Positions 44,641-56,600 of a stretch of DNA of 64,000 nucleotides are shown piece after piece. A model generated the notes under the pieces. It was not told where the DNA came from. It did not search any database and saw nothing but the letters and a program-made list of their open reading frames with translations. The DNA comes from Pascua guehoae (lineage: Eukaryota > Basidiomycota > Tremellomycetes > Trichosporonales > Trichosporonaceae). Where the stretch lies: positions 2,054,513 through 2,118,512 of the forward strand of contig BCJX01000002.1 in NCBI GenBank assembly GCA_001600415.1. Reading direction: 5' to 3'. Within the stretch, counting starts at the first letter, position 1; each line of letters opens with the position of its first letter. A program made the translations under genes and the position numbers.

Positions 44641-46854
44641 CGATGGGGCGAGATGGCTGTTGCTTTACGGTGGTGAAGGATAGAAGTTGGGTTTGGAGAC
44701 ACAGAGAATAACGACTTTTATGGCGTGACTGAGTAACAGAGACGAGAAAGAGTAAATGGTGGAGATGGGAGGAAGGGGATATCAAGAGGAACAAGAGACA
44801 AGACGAGGAAATGGGCGCCGAGGGAACCCAACATTGCACACACACACCTGCCCTGCCTGCAACCATCGCGTCTGACGCGTACAGTCATCTCAGGAGCAGG
44901 AGCAGGTGGCGAATTTTGATTCCGCTCCAACCAAACAAATCTGACCCAAAGCAACCTGCCTGCGCCCAGGGCGGCCGAGTACAAAGTCGTGCCTGAACTC
45001 GATCTCTATCCGTGTTGATTATTTGCCTCCATCTCGTGCTGCATACTACTGTAGTCGACCATGTAGTCATGACCAGCACAGATGACACGGCGGCACCAAG
45101 CGTGAATACGAAGCACAAGCTTCGTTGGGCCGTGTGGTAATCCCGGAATCCAACGGCTAGTATAACGTTCGCCATCTTCGGCATTTGGACAGGACCGACG
45201 AACAAGTGCCCAAGTGCCGCTGGGCAACGAACGATGCGGCTCGCTGGGCCACCATTGACACCGAACGCTGAGTAAGAGAGGGGCGTGGGCACTTGATAAC
45301 TGCGCCGGTGGAAAAGCGAGGGAGAACATTAATGCTCCAAAGTGTCAAAGCTGGACGATGAAGCTTTCCAACCGGGACGTCAGAGACACAGAGACACAGG
45401 AAGCGCTGTTGGCGATGTTGGACAAGGCAAAAGGTCAAAATAAGCAGAACAGGTATCCAGAACGTCTGTTGGATCGCGTTGGATGCGTAAGAGCTGCTTA
45501 AAGGTTGGTTATCGACCATCCATGGCGATAAGAAAGGCATGGCATCAGTCCGTATGACGGTGGGTGATGGAACCCGGCATCAGCATGCACTGCCCAGTTC
45601 CAGCAGTCGCAAGGGAAGATGGTCTGGGGTAAGATGCAGGTTGCCTCAGATGCCACGGGAGCAATGCTTCTCAGATACACGCAAGCGACGATTGCGATGG
45701 CGAGGCTGCGTCGCCCTCGGTAAATTTATTCTTAGCGTCCAAGCGAGATGGCGAGATAGCAGTGTAGGAGCGTTTATCTTTGCGAGGAATGCTGGCCAGA
45801 GCTGTGGCAGGCGATGGTACACGGTATGCAACGGGACAAAAGTCAAGCGGTTCGATTTGATGGATAAACGACGACAACATGCAACAATGAACACTTGTGT
45901 GTGTTGTGAGGCGCATGCATGACGTGAAGCTGTAACTGGCCGGCACGCGGGATGCGGCACAGACCGATGGGCATCTGCAACCAATACAATAATGCAACCG
46001 GCCAACCGGCAATGGGTAACCGACAAGCACAGTGCGGCGCGTGGCATGGCATCAACTGCCTGCTGCCTGCCATTTCGGCCAACGTGGGCGGAGAATAAGA
46101 CACAGCCCGCCCAGGGTGAGAAAACGCAGAGCAACCATTGAGCCAAGAGACGGCCCCCGCGCAGACGCGCAGGCGCAGGCAGGCGGGCGGGCACATGTGC
46201 ACCAGCACTCGCAACCGTACATACAAGCACGACTCTGGCTCAGCCAGCAGACGACGCGCCGTGCCGCAATGGCCGGAGGGCACGCTCGCCTGCGATCGCC
46301 TGGCCGCTTGCACGCCTGCACCTGGCCGCCTGCACCGCCTGCCGCCTGGCCAGGCGACGTGTCGGGCCCCGGCTGTCGGATAACCTGTGGGATGTGATTA
46401 TACGCCCTGCTGCTGCGCTGGCTGCCTGCGCTGCATGGCTGCAGACGACGTGCCTCCGGTCGATCCGGACAGCGTGTACTGGATCCGATACCAGGACAGA
46501 GTAGAGTGGATCGGTCTGCCAAGTTTCTTGCCAGATCCAGGGGGCGCGGGGGATGGTCCCAGCGGTAATGACCCAGCGGCGGCTGTGCTTGGATGCTTTG
46601 CCCCTCGCCCCTTGTTCAGTAGTACATTGGTGCACCGTACGGTTACAGGTTATTAGCTCGCTCACCGCCTCTGATCGCATTCACCGGTCTTTTGACATCC
46701 GTCACACCCAACCAGTACCCTCCTCGGCTCTTAAAGTCCGGCTACTCTACCCCCACGCGCCACTCTCTCTCTCTCTCAACTTTGTGTTTCCACCACCACA
46801 CCCTCTTCCTCTCCCTCGTTGCTAGACCGTTAGAGCCATACCCACCTGCCCGCC
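44641..46854. other. 2.2 kb gene-free divergent region (RAD18 / acyl-CoA synthetase)
   Basis: No coding model on either strand. It contains a CA run at about 44837-44848, a GCCTG-rich low-complexity stretch at about 46150-46440, and a CTCT tract (46765-46776) shortly before the plus-strand ATG. I looked for tRNA A/B boxes and saw none that convinced me. Confidence 0.5.
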
Positions 46855-49842
46855 ATGCTCTACCAGTTCCCCCCGACCATTGACCTGAAGAAGCAGGGCA
46901 TTGTAAGTCGGCGACGTTTCTGTCTGTGCGGCGGCTTTGCAGTCAACTAACCAGACAGGCTGTGCCCGGCTCGGCGACGGCCAACACGAGTGGTGAGTGG
47001 AGCGATTTAAATAGCGATGCGTGAATGAAGACTGACACTCTCGCAGCGGTCTACAAGAGTGGTATGTGTGCAACATGGTCGCCAACGACGTCCACTGGGA
47101 TCCATAACTGACAGCTAGCCCTCATCCCCGAGGAGCTCATCTACAACACGCCAGAGGGCACCCCTCTCCCCTCGACGGTGTACGAGATCTTTGAGCAGGG
47201 TACGTTCTACCCGGTACTAGTTGGACCACTAGTTTCCCGCTCGTTCTCCCACTCACTCTACAGCTCTTGCTGCGGCTCCCAACTACCCGCTGTTCCGCAA
47301 GCGCCTCCAGAACCCGCCGACTGAACCCGGTGCTGCGCCGACCTACAGCACGCAGACGGTCGACACGACGTACGCTGAGACGGCAGCGCGCCGTAACGCG
47401 CTCGGCTCTGCCCTCCTCGCGCTCGAGCGTCTCGGCCGCCTTCGCAGCCCCAACCTCCCGCGCGAGTCGTCGCCTCCCGAAGTTGCCGCGTCCCACCTGC
47501 CCGCCTGGGCGGACAAGCTCAAGGCCGGCGCCCGTCGTGGCTGGGGTGTTGGAATCTGGTGCCCCAACCGCGAGGAATGGCAGATTGTCGACTTTGCATG
47601 CCACGCTTACGGTCTTGTCGGTATCAGTCTCTACGAGACGCTTGGCCCAGAGACGGCAAAGTACATGTACGTCATGGCGCCCAGGATGTGTTTTCCGCTC
47701 GTTTGCGCTCGTCCATCTTTGCTAACCCCTTTGCAGCACCAACCATGCGCCACTTGCCATCATCTTTGCGTCGGCCAACCACCTCGAGGAGCTCCTGCGC
47801 ATGGCCCCAGACTGCCCGCACCTCCGGTGCATTGTCTCGGTCGACGCGCTCGGTGCCGCAGAGCGCGGCATCTACACGCAGTGGGCGTCGTCGATGGGCC
47901 TCTCGCTCTACGACATGGAGGAGCTCGAGAACTTTGGCAACCAGCCTGGCATCTACGAGGCCCCCGGCCCCGCCGAGGACGAAAAGGACATTGACAAGCA
48001 GCGCATCATGACCATCAGCTACACTAGCGGAACCACTGGCAACCCCAAGGGCGTCATTCTCACAAACTGGAACATGACCTCGGGCGTCGTCGTCAACATT
48101 TACGGTACGCCCAAGACGCTCAAGGACGGCTTCCGCCACTACTCGTACCTGCCCCTGGCACACATTTACGAGGTATGTTGAATATCCGCAGTAGCCTGGA
48201 GCCCCGGCTAACTCGCTGCAGCGCATGTTGCAGTTCTTTGTCGTTCAGTGCAGGGGTACCATCTGCTTTAGCACTGGCGATGTCCTAAAGATTCTCGAGG
48301 ATGCGCAGATCATGAAGCCCCACACCATGCCGGGTGTCCCGCGTATCTGGAACCGGTAAGCCCGGCTGTGTATCCGCTCGCAAAAAGGCACACATGCTAA
48401 CTCCACTAGCGTCTACGCCGCGATCAAGCTCCAGATGGAGGCCCCGGGTCTCAAGGGCGCCCTTCTCCGCCGCGCTGTTGCGACCAAGCTTGACAACTGG
48501 CGCAAGTACGGTACCGTTACCCACCCAGTGTACGACCGTCTCGTGTTCAGCAAGGTGAGAGACTATTCGTCACCGTCCTAGTTTGGGGTGTTCCGGTTAC
48601 TGACACGAACCAGATCAAGGCTCTTGTCGGTGGCGAGTGCCAGTACATGATCACCGGCTCGGCTCCTCTTGCGCCCGATGTCCACGAGATTCTCAAGATT
48701 GCGTTCTGCAACGACTTTATCCAGGGCGTGAGCATTAACCAGCCACTGGGGCTACCTGAGCACTGACACTTTCAGTACGGCATGACCGAGACTTGCGCGT
48801 CGACCTCGAGGACCGTCCCCTGGGACATTACCTCGCCTGGCACCTGTGGCTTCCTCCTGGGCACCAACGACGCCAAGCTCCTTGACGTCCCGGAGATGAA
48901 CGTGAGTCTGCTGCCCAAAGTGGATTTGCGACACCAGCCAGCTGACTCACATCCAGTACACGCACCTCGACAAGCCCAACCCCCGTGGCGAGCTTCTGCT
49001 CAAGGGTACCAACATCTTCACTGGCTACCTCCACGACCCCGAGAACACAAAGAAGTCGTTCACCGAGGACGGCTGGTTCCGCACCGGCGAGTACGTATCA
49101 TTTATATTTTTTTGTTCCCGAGGCATTCAGCTCACATTCGCTAGCGTCGCCGAGATTGACGAGTGCGGCCGTGTCAAGATTATCGACCGTGTCAAGAACG
49201 TCATCAAGCTCAGCCAGGGGTGAGCAAAGCATCTTGAGCAGAGCATCTTGGAGCAGCAACACTAACCCGCAGCGAGTACGTTCCCCTCGAAAAGGTCGAG
49301 GGTGTCTACCTCCTCGACCCCATGTTTGCGTCCGTGTTTGTGCACGGCGACTCGTTCCGCAACTCGCTCGTGGCGGTGACTGTCGTCGACCCCGTTCCCG
49401 GCTCGGCCTTTGTCAACAGCATTCTCGGCACGCGCATCCAGCCGACCGACCTTGAGGCGCTCGACGAGGCTCTGTCCCATGCCGACGTCAACCGCGCCAT
49501 CCTCAACAACCTCCACAAGCAGGCCAGGAAGCACAAGCTCAACGGGTGAGTAGGCCACGCGGCTCAATCCCAAACGCGGCTCAATCCCAATTCACTTTTC
49601 CCTCCGCCTGAACAGTCACTAACGTACAGCTTTGAGATTGTTCGTGGCGTCCACGCAACCGCCAAGCCCTTCGAGGAGCACCTCCTCACGCCCACGCAGA
49701 AGGTCAAGCGGTGAGTATACCAAGCACATGCAGAGACGACCCACGACCATGCTAACATGTCAGCAACGTTGCGGCCGAGCACTACAAGACCCACATTGAC
49801 CGCCTGTACGACGAGATTGAGAAGGCCTCGTCCAAGCTCTAA
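46855..49842 (+). CDS. long-chain fatty acid-CoA ligase (FAA/ACSL type)
   Basis: Fifteen exons: join(46855..46902, 46957..46990, 47047..47061, 47119..47199, 47264..47666, 47737..48172, 48222..48355, 48410..48554, 48614..48727, 48776..48901, 48957..49090, 49145..49219, 49273..49545, 49630..49710, 49764..49842), 725 residues; lengths sum to an exact frame. The AMP-binding P-loop YTSGTTGNPKG lies near residue 286, the adenylate motif QGYGMTETCA near 470, and [42 protein letters not shown] near 550. These are the complete motifs of ACSL/FAA enzymes, which activate C12-C20 fatty acids with ATP and CoA. Length matches yeast Faa1-Faa4 (about 700). No transmembrane anchor is evident. The third exon is only 15 nt. 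It ends SSKL, which is not a clear PTS1 but close to the SKL type, so peroxisomal targeting is possible. Confidence 0.95.
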
Positions 49843-50486
49843 TCGGTGGACTCTGGAGTGATGGTAGATAGCAGTTCAGCAGGTAACTATGTGTCATGCA
49901 AGCGAGTATTGGGTACGCCGTTGGGGCGTCGTGCAGTTTGGCATTTATGTGAGCGAGCAGGGGTGGGGGACATACTATCGTAAAGGCAAGAGAGACATTA
50001 GCGTTTTGTGGGCAGGAGGTAGACAGTCGACCTTGCGCGGGTCCAGGTAGTACTGTAGGCATGGACCCAAGTAACAGATGTGGATCCAAGTAGTAGGTGT
50101 GGACTCTGGTAGGTGTGGAGTCAGGTAACAGGCGTGTCTCGAGGAGACAGGCAGCCATTAGTAGCCAGTGGGCACGGAGAACACCCAGTGGCCTGTGACA
50201 TAAACTCACTGTAAAGTGCGCGTGTGGGCGGGGCATTGGACATGGGCCGAAGAGCACGACTGGAGAACAGTTCTTCATGAACCTTGCACCGAGAACACCT
50301 GGGTCCTTGCACTCTGGTTGACACGAATGGAGGCACGAATCGAGACACACGGCAGAGATACAAGCCTACGCAAACCCCCACCCCAACACTACCTGTCCCA
50401 CACTGGTCACAATCGAAATACAGACAGACATACAAGCCTACGCAAACAACCCCCAACACTACCCATAACACCCAGCAGCACACCCC
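49843..50486. other. convergent 3' spacer
   Basis: 644 nt between the converging ends of the acyl-CoA synthetase gene and the two-repeat protein gene. It contains GTAGGTGTGGA(C/G)T-like degenerate repeats at about 50060-50130. No gene. Confidence 0.5.
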
Positions 50487-51127
50487 TCACACATCCCATA
50501 CGCCGCACAAACCACATGCCCACACTCTGCCCCAATCGCCGCCGCCCCGGGGCCGAAACGCATGCCCCGCGTGCGCGGCGGTATCCGCCAACCGCCCCTC
50601 CTCGCCCACGACGCGCGTGAGCTCCCCCGCGTACCCGGAGTCAGCGACGGCGACGAGCCCCTGGTCGTCCCACACGAGCCAGTGGGGGCCCACGTCGGCA
50701 AAGGTCGCGAGCTCGTTGGCGGGGTGGGCGAGGAGGGCGCGCAGTTCGGTGAAGGTGTGGAAGACGCGGGCGGCGGGGGCGAGGTGCGTGGGTGGCGGTG
50801 GGTGTCGTCGTGCTTGGGGTGGGTGTGGGGCTTGGGGTGGGTGTGGTGGGTGCGGGGCTTGGGCGTGGGTGGGTTGGGTAGGTTGGGTAGGTTGGGTAGG
50901 TTGGTGTGAAGGATTGGGGGGTAGCCAGCATCCGGGCTCGCGGGCGTAGCAGCCCGCGCATGCGTGGTAGGTTGTACAGATTGCGTGGCCGCAGGTCGAC
51001 GTGTCGGTATCCATCCCTCTGCCTCTGTCTGTGTCTGTGTCTCTGCCTCTGTCTGTGTCTCTGTCTCTGTATATGTCTGTGCCTCTGTCTCTGTCTCTGT
51101 CTCTGTCCGCAGAATCTCCCTCCGCCT

Positions 51128-51207
<80 letters not shown>

Positions 51208-51539
51208 TCCCCCACCGTCCCACCGCGACGCCGAAACACATGCGTCCCCCGATACCCACCCGTCATCCACACCGCCCCGGCCCCGTCCAGCACCGCCCCG
51301 TACTCCCGACACACGACGGCGCGCACCTCCCCGCCCCCGGCGTACAGCCACGTCCCGCTCACCGTGCCGGTATCGTCGTCGATGATGAGTGCGTGTCGGG
51401 GGCCGGGGGAGAGCTGGACGCGCCTGAGCTCGGATAGGTCGTGGATTACGCTCACGTCGCGGGACACGCGCGTGGGGATGGGAGGGGGGACGCACGCGGC
51501 GTCGGGGGGTGGCGATGGTGGTGCTGTTTCTTTGGGCAT
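50487..51539 (-). CDS. unrecognised protein with duplicated domain and low-complexity linkers; C-terminus probably frameshifted
   Basis: A single exon of 350 residues as read. Two copies of one domain are visible: copy A (HDLSELRRVQLSPGPRHALIIDDDTG...GGYRGTHVFRRRGG) near residues 33-128 and copy B (HTFTELRALLAHP...HWLVWDDQG...AHAGHAFRPRGG) near 258-337. Between them lie Gly-Glu repeats, Arg/Asp/Thr repeats, a CGHAICTTYHACAGC cluster that could bind zinc, and Thr-Gln-Pro repeats. Copy B should also end in such a cluster. It does so in the +1 frame, which reads AECGHVVCAAYGMCEGCAAGCYG and stops at about 50459. One extra nucleotide near 50545-50560 (a GGGGCGGCGG run) would explain the loss. I know no family for it. 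Composition suggests a fast-evolving lineage-specific gene. Confidence 0.6.
50869..50905 (-). repeat. GGTTGGGTA 9-nt tandem repeat, in frame
   Basis: Four copies on the plus strand, coding for Thr-Gln-Pro units of the minus-strand protein. Confidence 0.85.
51007..51112 (-). repeat. CTCTGT-type degenerate hexamer repeat, in frame
   Basis: About seventeen imperfect hexamers (CTCTGT, CTGTGT, CTCTGC), coding for Arg-Asp and Thr-Asp units on the minus strand. Confidence 0.85.
51121..51207 (-). repeat. CCCTCA hexamer microsatellite, in frame
   Basis: About fourteen nearly perfect copies of CTCACC, coding for Gly-Glu repeats on the minus strand. Confidence 0.92.
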
Positions 51540-52778
51540 GGGCGGTTGATCGTGTTGCTCCGTTTCGAATTGCTTTGCTTGCCAGTGGCACGAGGAAAGA
51601 TGAATGTGGCAGATGGATTCTCAGATCGTGATCATTTTCTAGATATCTAGGCCGCAGCAAACGCGCAGACTGCTCGACGGCTGGACTAGGAACGAGCGGC
51701 GATTGCGTCTCGCGCCTGGTCACGCATGACGTCAATGTGGTGTTGGGTGTTGGATAATGCTCGACCTCGGCGTGTGCTCTTCTACAATCCGCGACCATGT
51801 GCAGCCGCCCAGAACCCGTAGGGGCTCATGTACAATGGATCACCACCAGCGCGAACAGCACACTCACCGCAATCACCCGTCCCCACCATTGCTCGAGCAG
51901 TCTCACTGCGTCAGTATCTGGGGTGATGCTTGCTGCATCCCCCATGTGCATACATTGCCGCCAAGGTGCCAAGGAACGGGCTATTTTGGAACCGCGACAC
52001 CAGCACGAGAGGTTTGCGACGACACTTTAACTTTTTCCTACTGACGATGAGCAGACGCCGATATCTGATATCCTTGGCATCGAGTGCTCGAGTGCTGCGT
52101 CAAGAAGGCCCGGGTGATTACACCCCAGCCACCAAGAGGCCAGGCTCACGCCGGCAACGATGATGCCGGGGGGGGAGAAACCATTCTCTGACATCGTGGC
52201 CGCGCTCAGCTCACTTTAACTGGGCAGACGCCCGTGTCCACGGCGAGTGGATGGCACGCGGTCCAACAATGGTGTCATGGGGTTTGGGGCTGATACTTGT
52301 ACATCCACCTACCGCAGTTCTCTCTCAGGCCGAGCGGGGGCCACTGTAAACTTGCTGGGTCAGCATGTTGTCATACAGGCGATCTAGCGTTTGCCGTAAA
52401 ACGAGCCAGCTGACCTCGCCTCTGTTGGGTATGACTGAGCGACGGCGGCGGTTGCAACCACGTTCCCACCGGGCGGGTAGCGGTTACTTGCATGCTGGGG
52501 ATGATGGTTTCTATACTCATGATCTGAGGCTACTCTTGTTGTAATAGTGACAGTCTTGTGGCGCTGCCACGCACCCGCCGGGCGCTGCGTGGTGCACGGC
52601 CTTACTCTGTATCTCCACTCTTCATGTTACTCTACCTCTCTAGTTTCTACAACAAGTCTCGGTAACGTTGAGCGTGAACGTGCATGAGAGCGGGTTGGAA
52701 TAGCCTGTCATCGACGCCATGTGGGTGCTACTATAACCTCTGCTTGGATGTCAGCAGATCTCTCCCGTCGGCTACAGA

Positions 52779-52786
52779 TATAAAAT
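52779..52786 (+). promoter_or_regulatory. strong TATA box candidate without clear downstream gene
   Basis: TATAAAAT in the context AGATATAAAATACCC, followed after about 45 nt by a leader of some 180 nt made nearly only of C, A and T. This resembles the 5' UTR of highly expressed fungal genes, but no long frame follows. Confidence 0.45.
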
Positions 52787-53485
52787 ACCCTCAATACGGG
52801 GGTGAACGGAACGACCCCAACGACCAACCTCGTTCACCTACACTACGCTCACCCACACTACGCTCACCCACCCTACACTCCACCACCCTACTACACTACA
52901 CTGCACCACCTCCCCCCCCCCCGTCCTCACCCCGCACTGTCCCACACCACCCTCTCACACACGTCCACCGCGCCCCGCCCCACCCCATTCACGCGCTCCC
53001 GCCCCCCAGCTCAGCACGAGTATACCTTTGATCAGCACGTCGCTCGAGGACGGCGTCGTCTGTCACCGACGCCCCAGAGGGCAAGAAAACTCGGCGTCAG
53101 TGCCAGCGGCGGCCTTCCAAACGGCCGACGACCCCAGACGCCGATGCAAGGCGCGACTCTGCGGCCGGGGTGTGACTCGCTCCGAGTCTATGGTGCCAGG
53201 GGTCGTATTTGCGGGTGGAAGTGTGATACTGGATGGCGCTGACTGTCTCCATGCCAGGTGGCGACGCCGATCTCAAAAAGACAAAAGAAAAGAATGAAAG
53301 CGATACGCTCAGCTAGACCTGCGCATACATGCTTGGCAGGGGCGGGTGGTTATGGCGCAGTGCTGTAAAACGGGTGGCTGTCGTGCAGTATTGTGGTAAA
53401 GCAAGTAACAGTGGAAATCCCCTCGAGAAATGATGAATACAACTTGGGCAGATGAGTGGCAGCTGCAGTTTATTGGTAGCCACAC

Positions 53486-53597
53486 CACTCTGACACGGCA
53501 CTCTCACACGGCACTCTCACACGGCACTCTCACACGGCACTCTCACACGGCACTCTCACACCCCACTCTCACACCCCACTCTCACACCCCACTCTCA
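53486..53597. repeat. 13-nt minisatellite CACTCTCACACSS
   Basis: Eight head-to-tail copies of 13 nt: five end in CACGG and three in CACCC, plus a partial ninth. It lies about 40 nt beyond the stop codon of SEC39, probably in its 3' UTR. Confidence 0.92.
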
Positions 53598-53638
53598 AAT
53601 GCCACACACGTACATCCTACACCCTACATCCTACACCC

Positions 53639-56600
53639 CTACTCCTCTGCGCCCAAAAGCCACCCGACACCCTTGACGAGCGCCCGCTTAGCGCCGGCCC
53701 TCACGCCGTCGTCGTCCTCAAAGAGGCCCGCGACGGGCCGGTCGCGGTCGCTGTCCATGCTCGTCCTCGACGCAATGGATGCGCGGGACGGTGCGCTCGA
53801 CGCGTACGCGCCTGTACTCGCGCCGGCCGAGCCGTGGCGCTCCATGGCTATGGGCGGCGACGCGGCCATACCGCGCAACGCGAGGGGGTTGAAGGTTGCG
53901 CCAAAGCCGCGCGCCATGCGCGCAGCGGCGGCGGCGCGGCGCGAGCCAAACATGCGCTCTTCGGTCGACGTCGAGGTCGTCGGGGGCGGGACGGCGGGGG
54001 AGCCAGAGGCGGTGCGGCGTAGGGCCTCGGGGTGCGCTTCGACTAATGCCTCGGCTGCGCGCCAGAGGGGCAGGATGGTGGGCAGGTCTGCTGCGGGGCA
54101 CAGCGCAATGGCGTGTGCCAGGAGGGACATGCGACCCACAATGTCGGGGTACTCGCTCTGGCGGCCGAGGGCGAGGCACGAGCGCCACGCCACGTCGCGC
54201 ACCGTCGCGGCGGCGGGGGTCTCATCGCCACCCAGGTCGGGCTCGGCCATGGCCACCATTGTGTCAATGTGCTCGCGCGCCAGCGTCCACTCCTCGGCCG
54301 CGACCGCGGCGTCGCACAGCATCGCCAGCACCTCGGCACGCGCCGCGGAGTCGTCCCGGAACCCGAGCTTGTCTGTCAGTTCCAGGATGATGCCGGCGTG
54401 TCGGAACGCGTCGTCGGATGTCGACAGGACACGGCGCACGAGGTCGAGCTTGTTGGGTGTGTGGCGGATCTCGGACGGCGTCAGTGTCGACAGTGCACGG
54501 AAGGATGCAAGCCGGGATGTCGCCTGGATAAAGTCGCGCTCGGTGCGGATCGCCGCCGTCTCGGGAGAAATCACAGACAGGCTGCGAGGTCAGCTATGAA
54601 GCGAATAAGTAACCTCACCAGTCGTAAGCAAGCTTCATATCGCCCGTGTGGATGTTGCCCGTCTCGGCACGCATGTAAAACTCCTTTGACTTTTCCAGCA
54701 CCACCTCTTCGAGCACCTGGGGTGTAAAGTATCCCTCGGGTTCGAGACGGCGGATGACCTTTTTGGCCACCACAAAGTCTGTCTTGTCAGTTGAATGTCA
54801 CCCCATGACAGCAACTCACTGCCTGCAGACAACAACCCGCCGAGGAGCATGCGCATCATTTCCTCGTGCGAGAGCAGCCCAAACGCGCCGCGCGTGAGCG
54901 CCTCGCCGCCGCCGTGCAGCCTGCACATGTCAGCCCAGAGGGCAATCCACGCGCTCTCGTCGGCACCACGGAGCGACAGGCGGCGGATCATCTTCTCTGC
55001 GAGTGTCGCCTGCTCGTCGCGGTACCGCGACGCCTGGAGTAATGTGCGCGGGAAGACGGGCACGTTCCAGCGCGCGAGCATTTCGCCCGACATGAGATGG
55101 ACGTCGAGAATGTCGAGGGCGCGTGAGAGGGACGCGAGAGGCAGGGGCGAGAAGAAGAGAAAGAGGTCGCGCGGAGAGTGCGCGCCGGCACTGGCCGTCG
55201 TCGGGCGCACAAACGTGGCAATGGCGTCCAACGTTGCCGCCGTTGGGTCGTCATCGTCGGCAACATCCTCCACTTCCCACACGGGGAGGGTCTCAAAGAT
55301 GCGAGACATGGTCACCCACGCGTCCTGCTTGTTGCTGCCGTAGATGCACGCCAGCGCAAGGCGCGCCGCGACCTCGTCCTGTCGAATGAGCCGCTGGTGC
55401 GGGCGGAGTGTCGCCTGGGATGCCTCAAAGCAAGGCAGCGCCAGGTCGAGGGGCAGGTCGAGGACGGCATCGTACAGCATCCGGTCCACAAGCCCCCGGT
55501 CGGGCTGGCCCGACCGCTCGGCACGCGATTCGAGCACGTACAGGTACGGCAGGACAAAGTGGCGAATGTCGCTGACAATCGTGTCTGCGGTCGAGTTGGA
55601 CAGGTACGCGTGGATAATGTCGTCCTTGCTTGCCCTGCGCCATGTTGCCAGATTCCACTGTGCCAGCTGCTCAGGTGTGAGGTTGGCATTGTAGATGAGT
55701 CGCGAGAGGAGCGAGAGGTCTTCACCAATCGCATCGAGGCCCGGGACACCGAGTGCTGCGCCGTGCTGTACCCATGCAATCTGCGAATCCAACAGCCCGA
55801 GATCGTCCAGACGCATCACACGGAGCGTATACCACGATGACAGGGCGTCAGACGAGATGGGCATGGGTCGTGGCTCGGGAAGGAGCTCGGTCGGCAAGCC
55901 CGCGACCGACGAGATGCCATACTCGGGGGCAAGGAGGTCGAGCAACGTCGTCTCAGTCTCAACTTTTGTCCGCGGCCACTGTGACGCCTCGTCCTCCCGC
56001 TCACCCACACTCGGGAGCAACTGCATCAGGTTGGGGTCCACAGGCGATACCCAGCCGGGAATGGCCTCGACAATCGAGAAGCGATATGGCCACAGCTCCG
56101 TAGCGTGTCGTTGGCAAATCTTGTGGAGGGCTGCCACACAGGCCGACGCAGCGAAAGTCAGTGCCGACAGCGGGAGCGCCTGGAGGACGAATGTTGCCGG
56201 GTCTATTGGCGGGTCGGTGAGCTCGGGCTCGGGCGTGTCGTCTCCCGCGTCGGACACTAGTGCGTTCTTGAATTTTGGGTCTGTCGGTGCTTCGCTGGTG
56301 GTCGAGGTGGCCCACGGATCAGTGATATCGATCGCCTCCTCGTCATCGGTAGCGCTAGCCCATGGGTCGCTGATATCAACGTCTTCCTCATTCTCCTTTG
56401 CTCCAGGTTTGCCATCCTCGGGTGGTAATGGGTCCATCCGCTTTCGGCGAGACGCAAACATATCGTACGTGTCAATCCGCCGTCGTGCCTCTTGCAATAC
56501 GGAGAGACAGCGTACGACCGCCCGTCGCGTGTCGTCTGTTCCCAGTACGGCCTCGGTTTGCGCAACGACCTGGTCGCTTCCCCAGGCAAGCCAGTCCGAG

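Larger units (their letters stand above)
51540..53638. other. 2.1 kb gene-free region with promoter-like element
   Basis: No convincing protein gene. It contains a strong TATA box (52779) followed by a C/A-rich leader (about 52828-53010) with CTACGCTCACCCA repeats, after which only short frames of 32-35 codons with ATG occur. The right end holds a 13-nt minisatellite. Confidence 0.55.

Noticed and set aside
51121..51207. CCCTCA hexamers as an internal telomere-like repeat
   Set aside because: The unit differs from TTAGGG, and it is in frame within a coding sequence as a Gly-Glu repeat.
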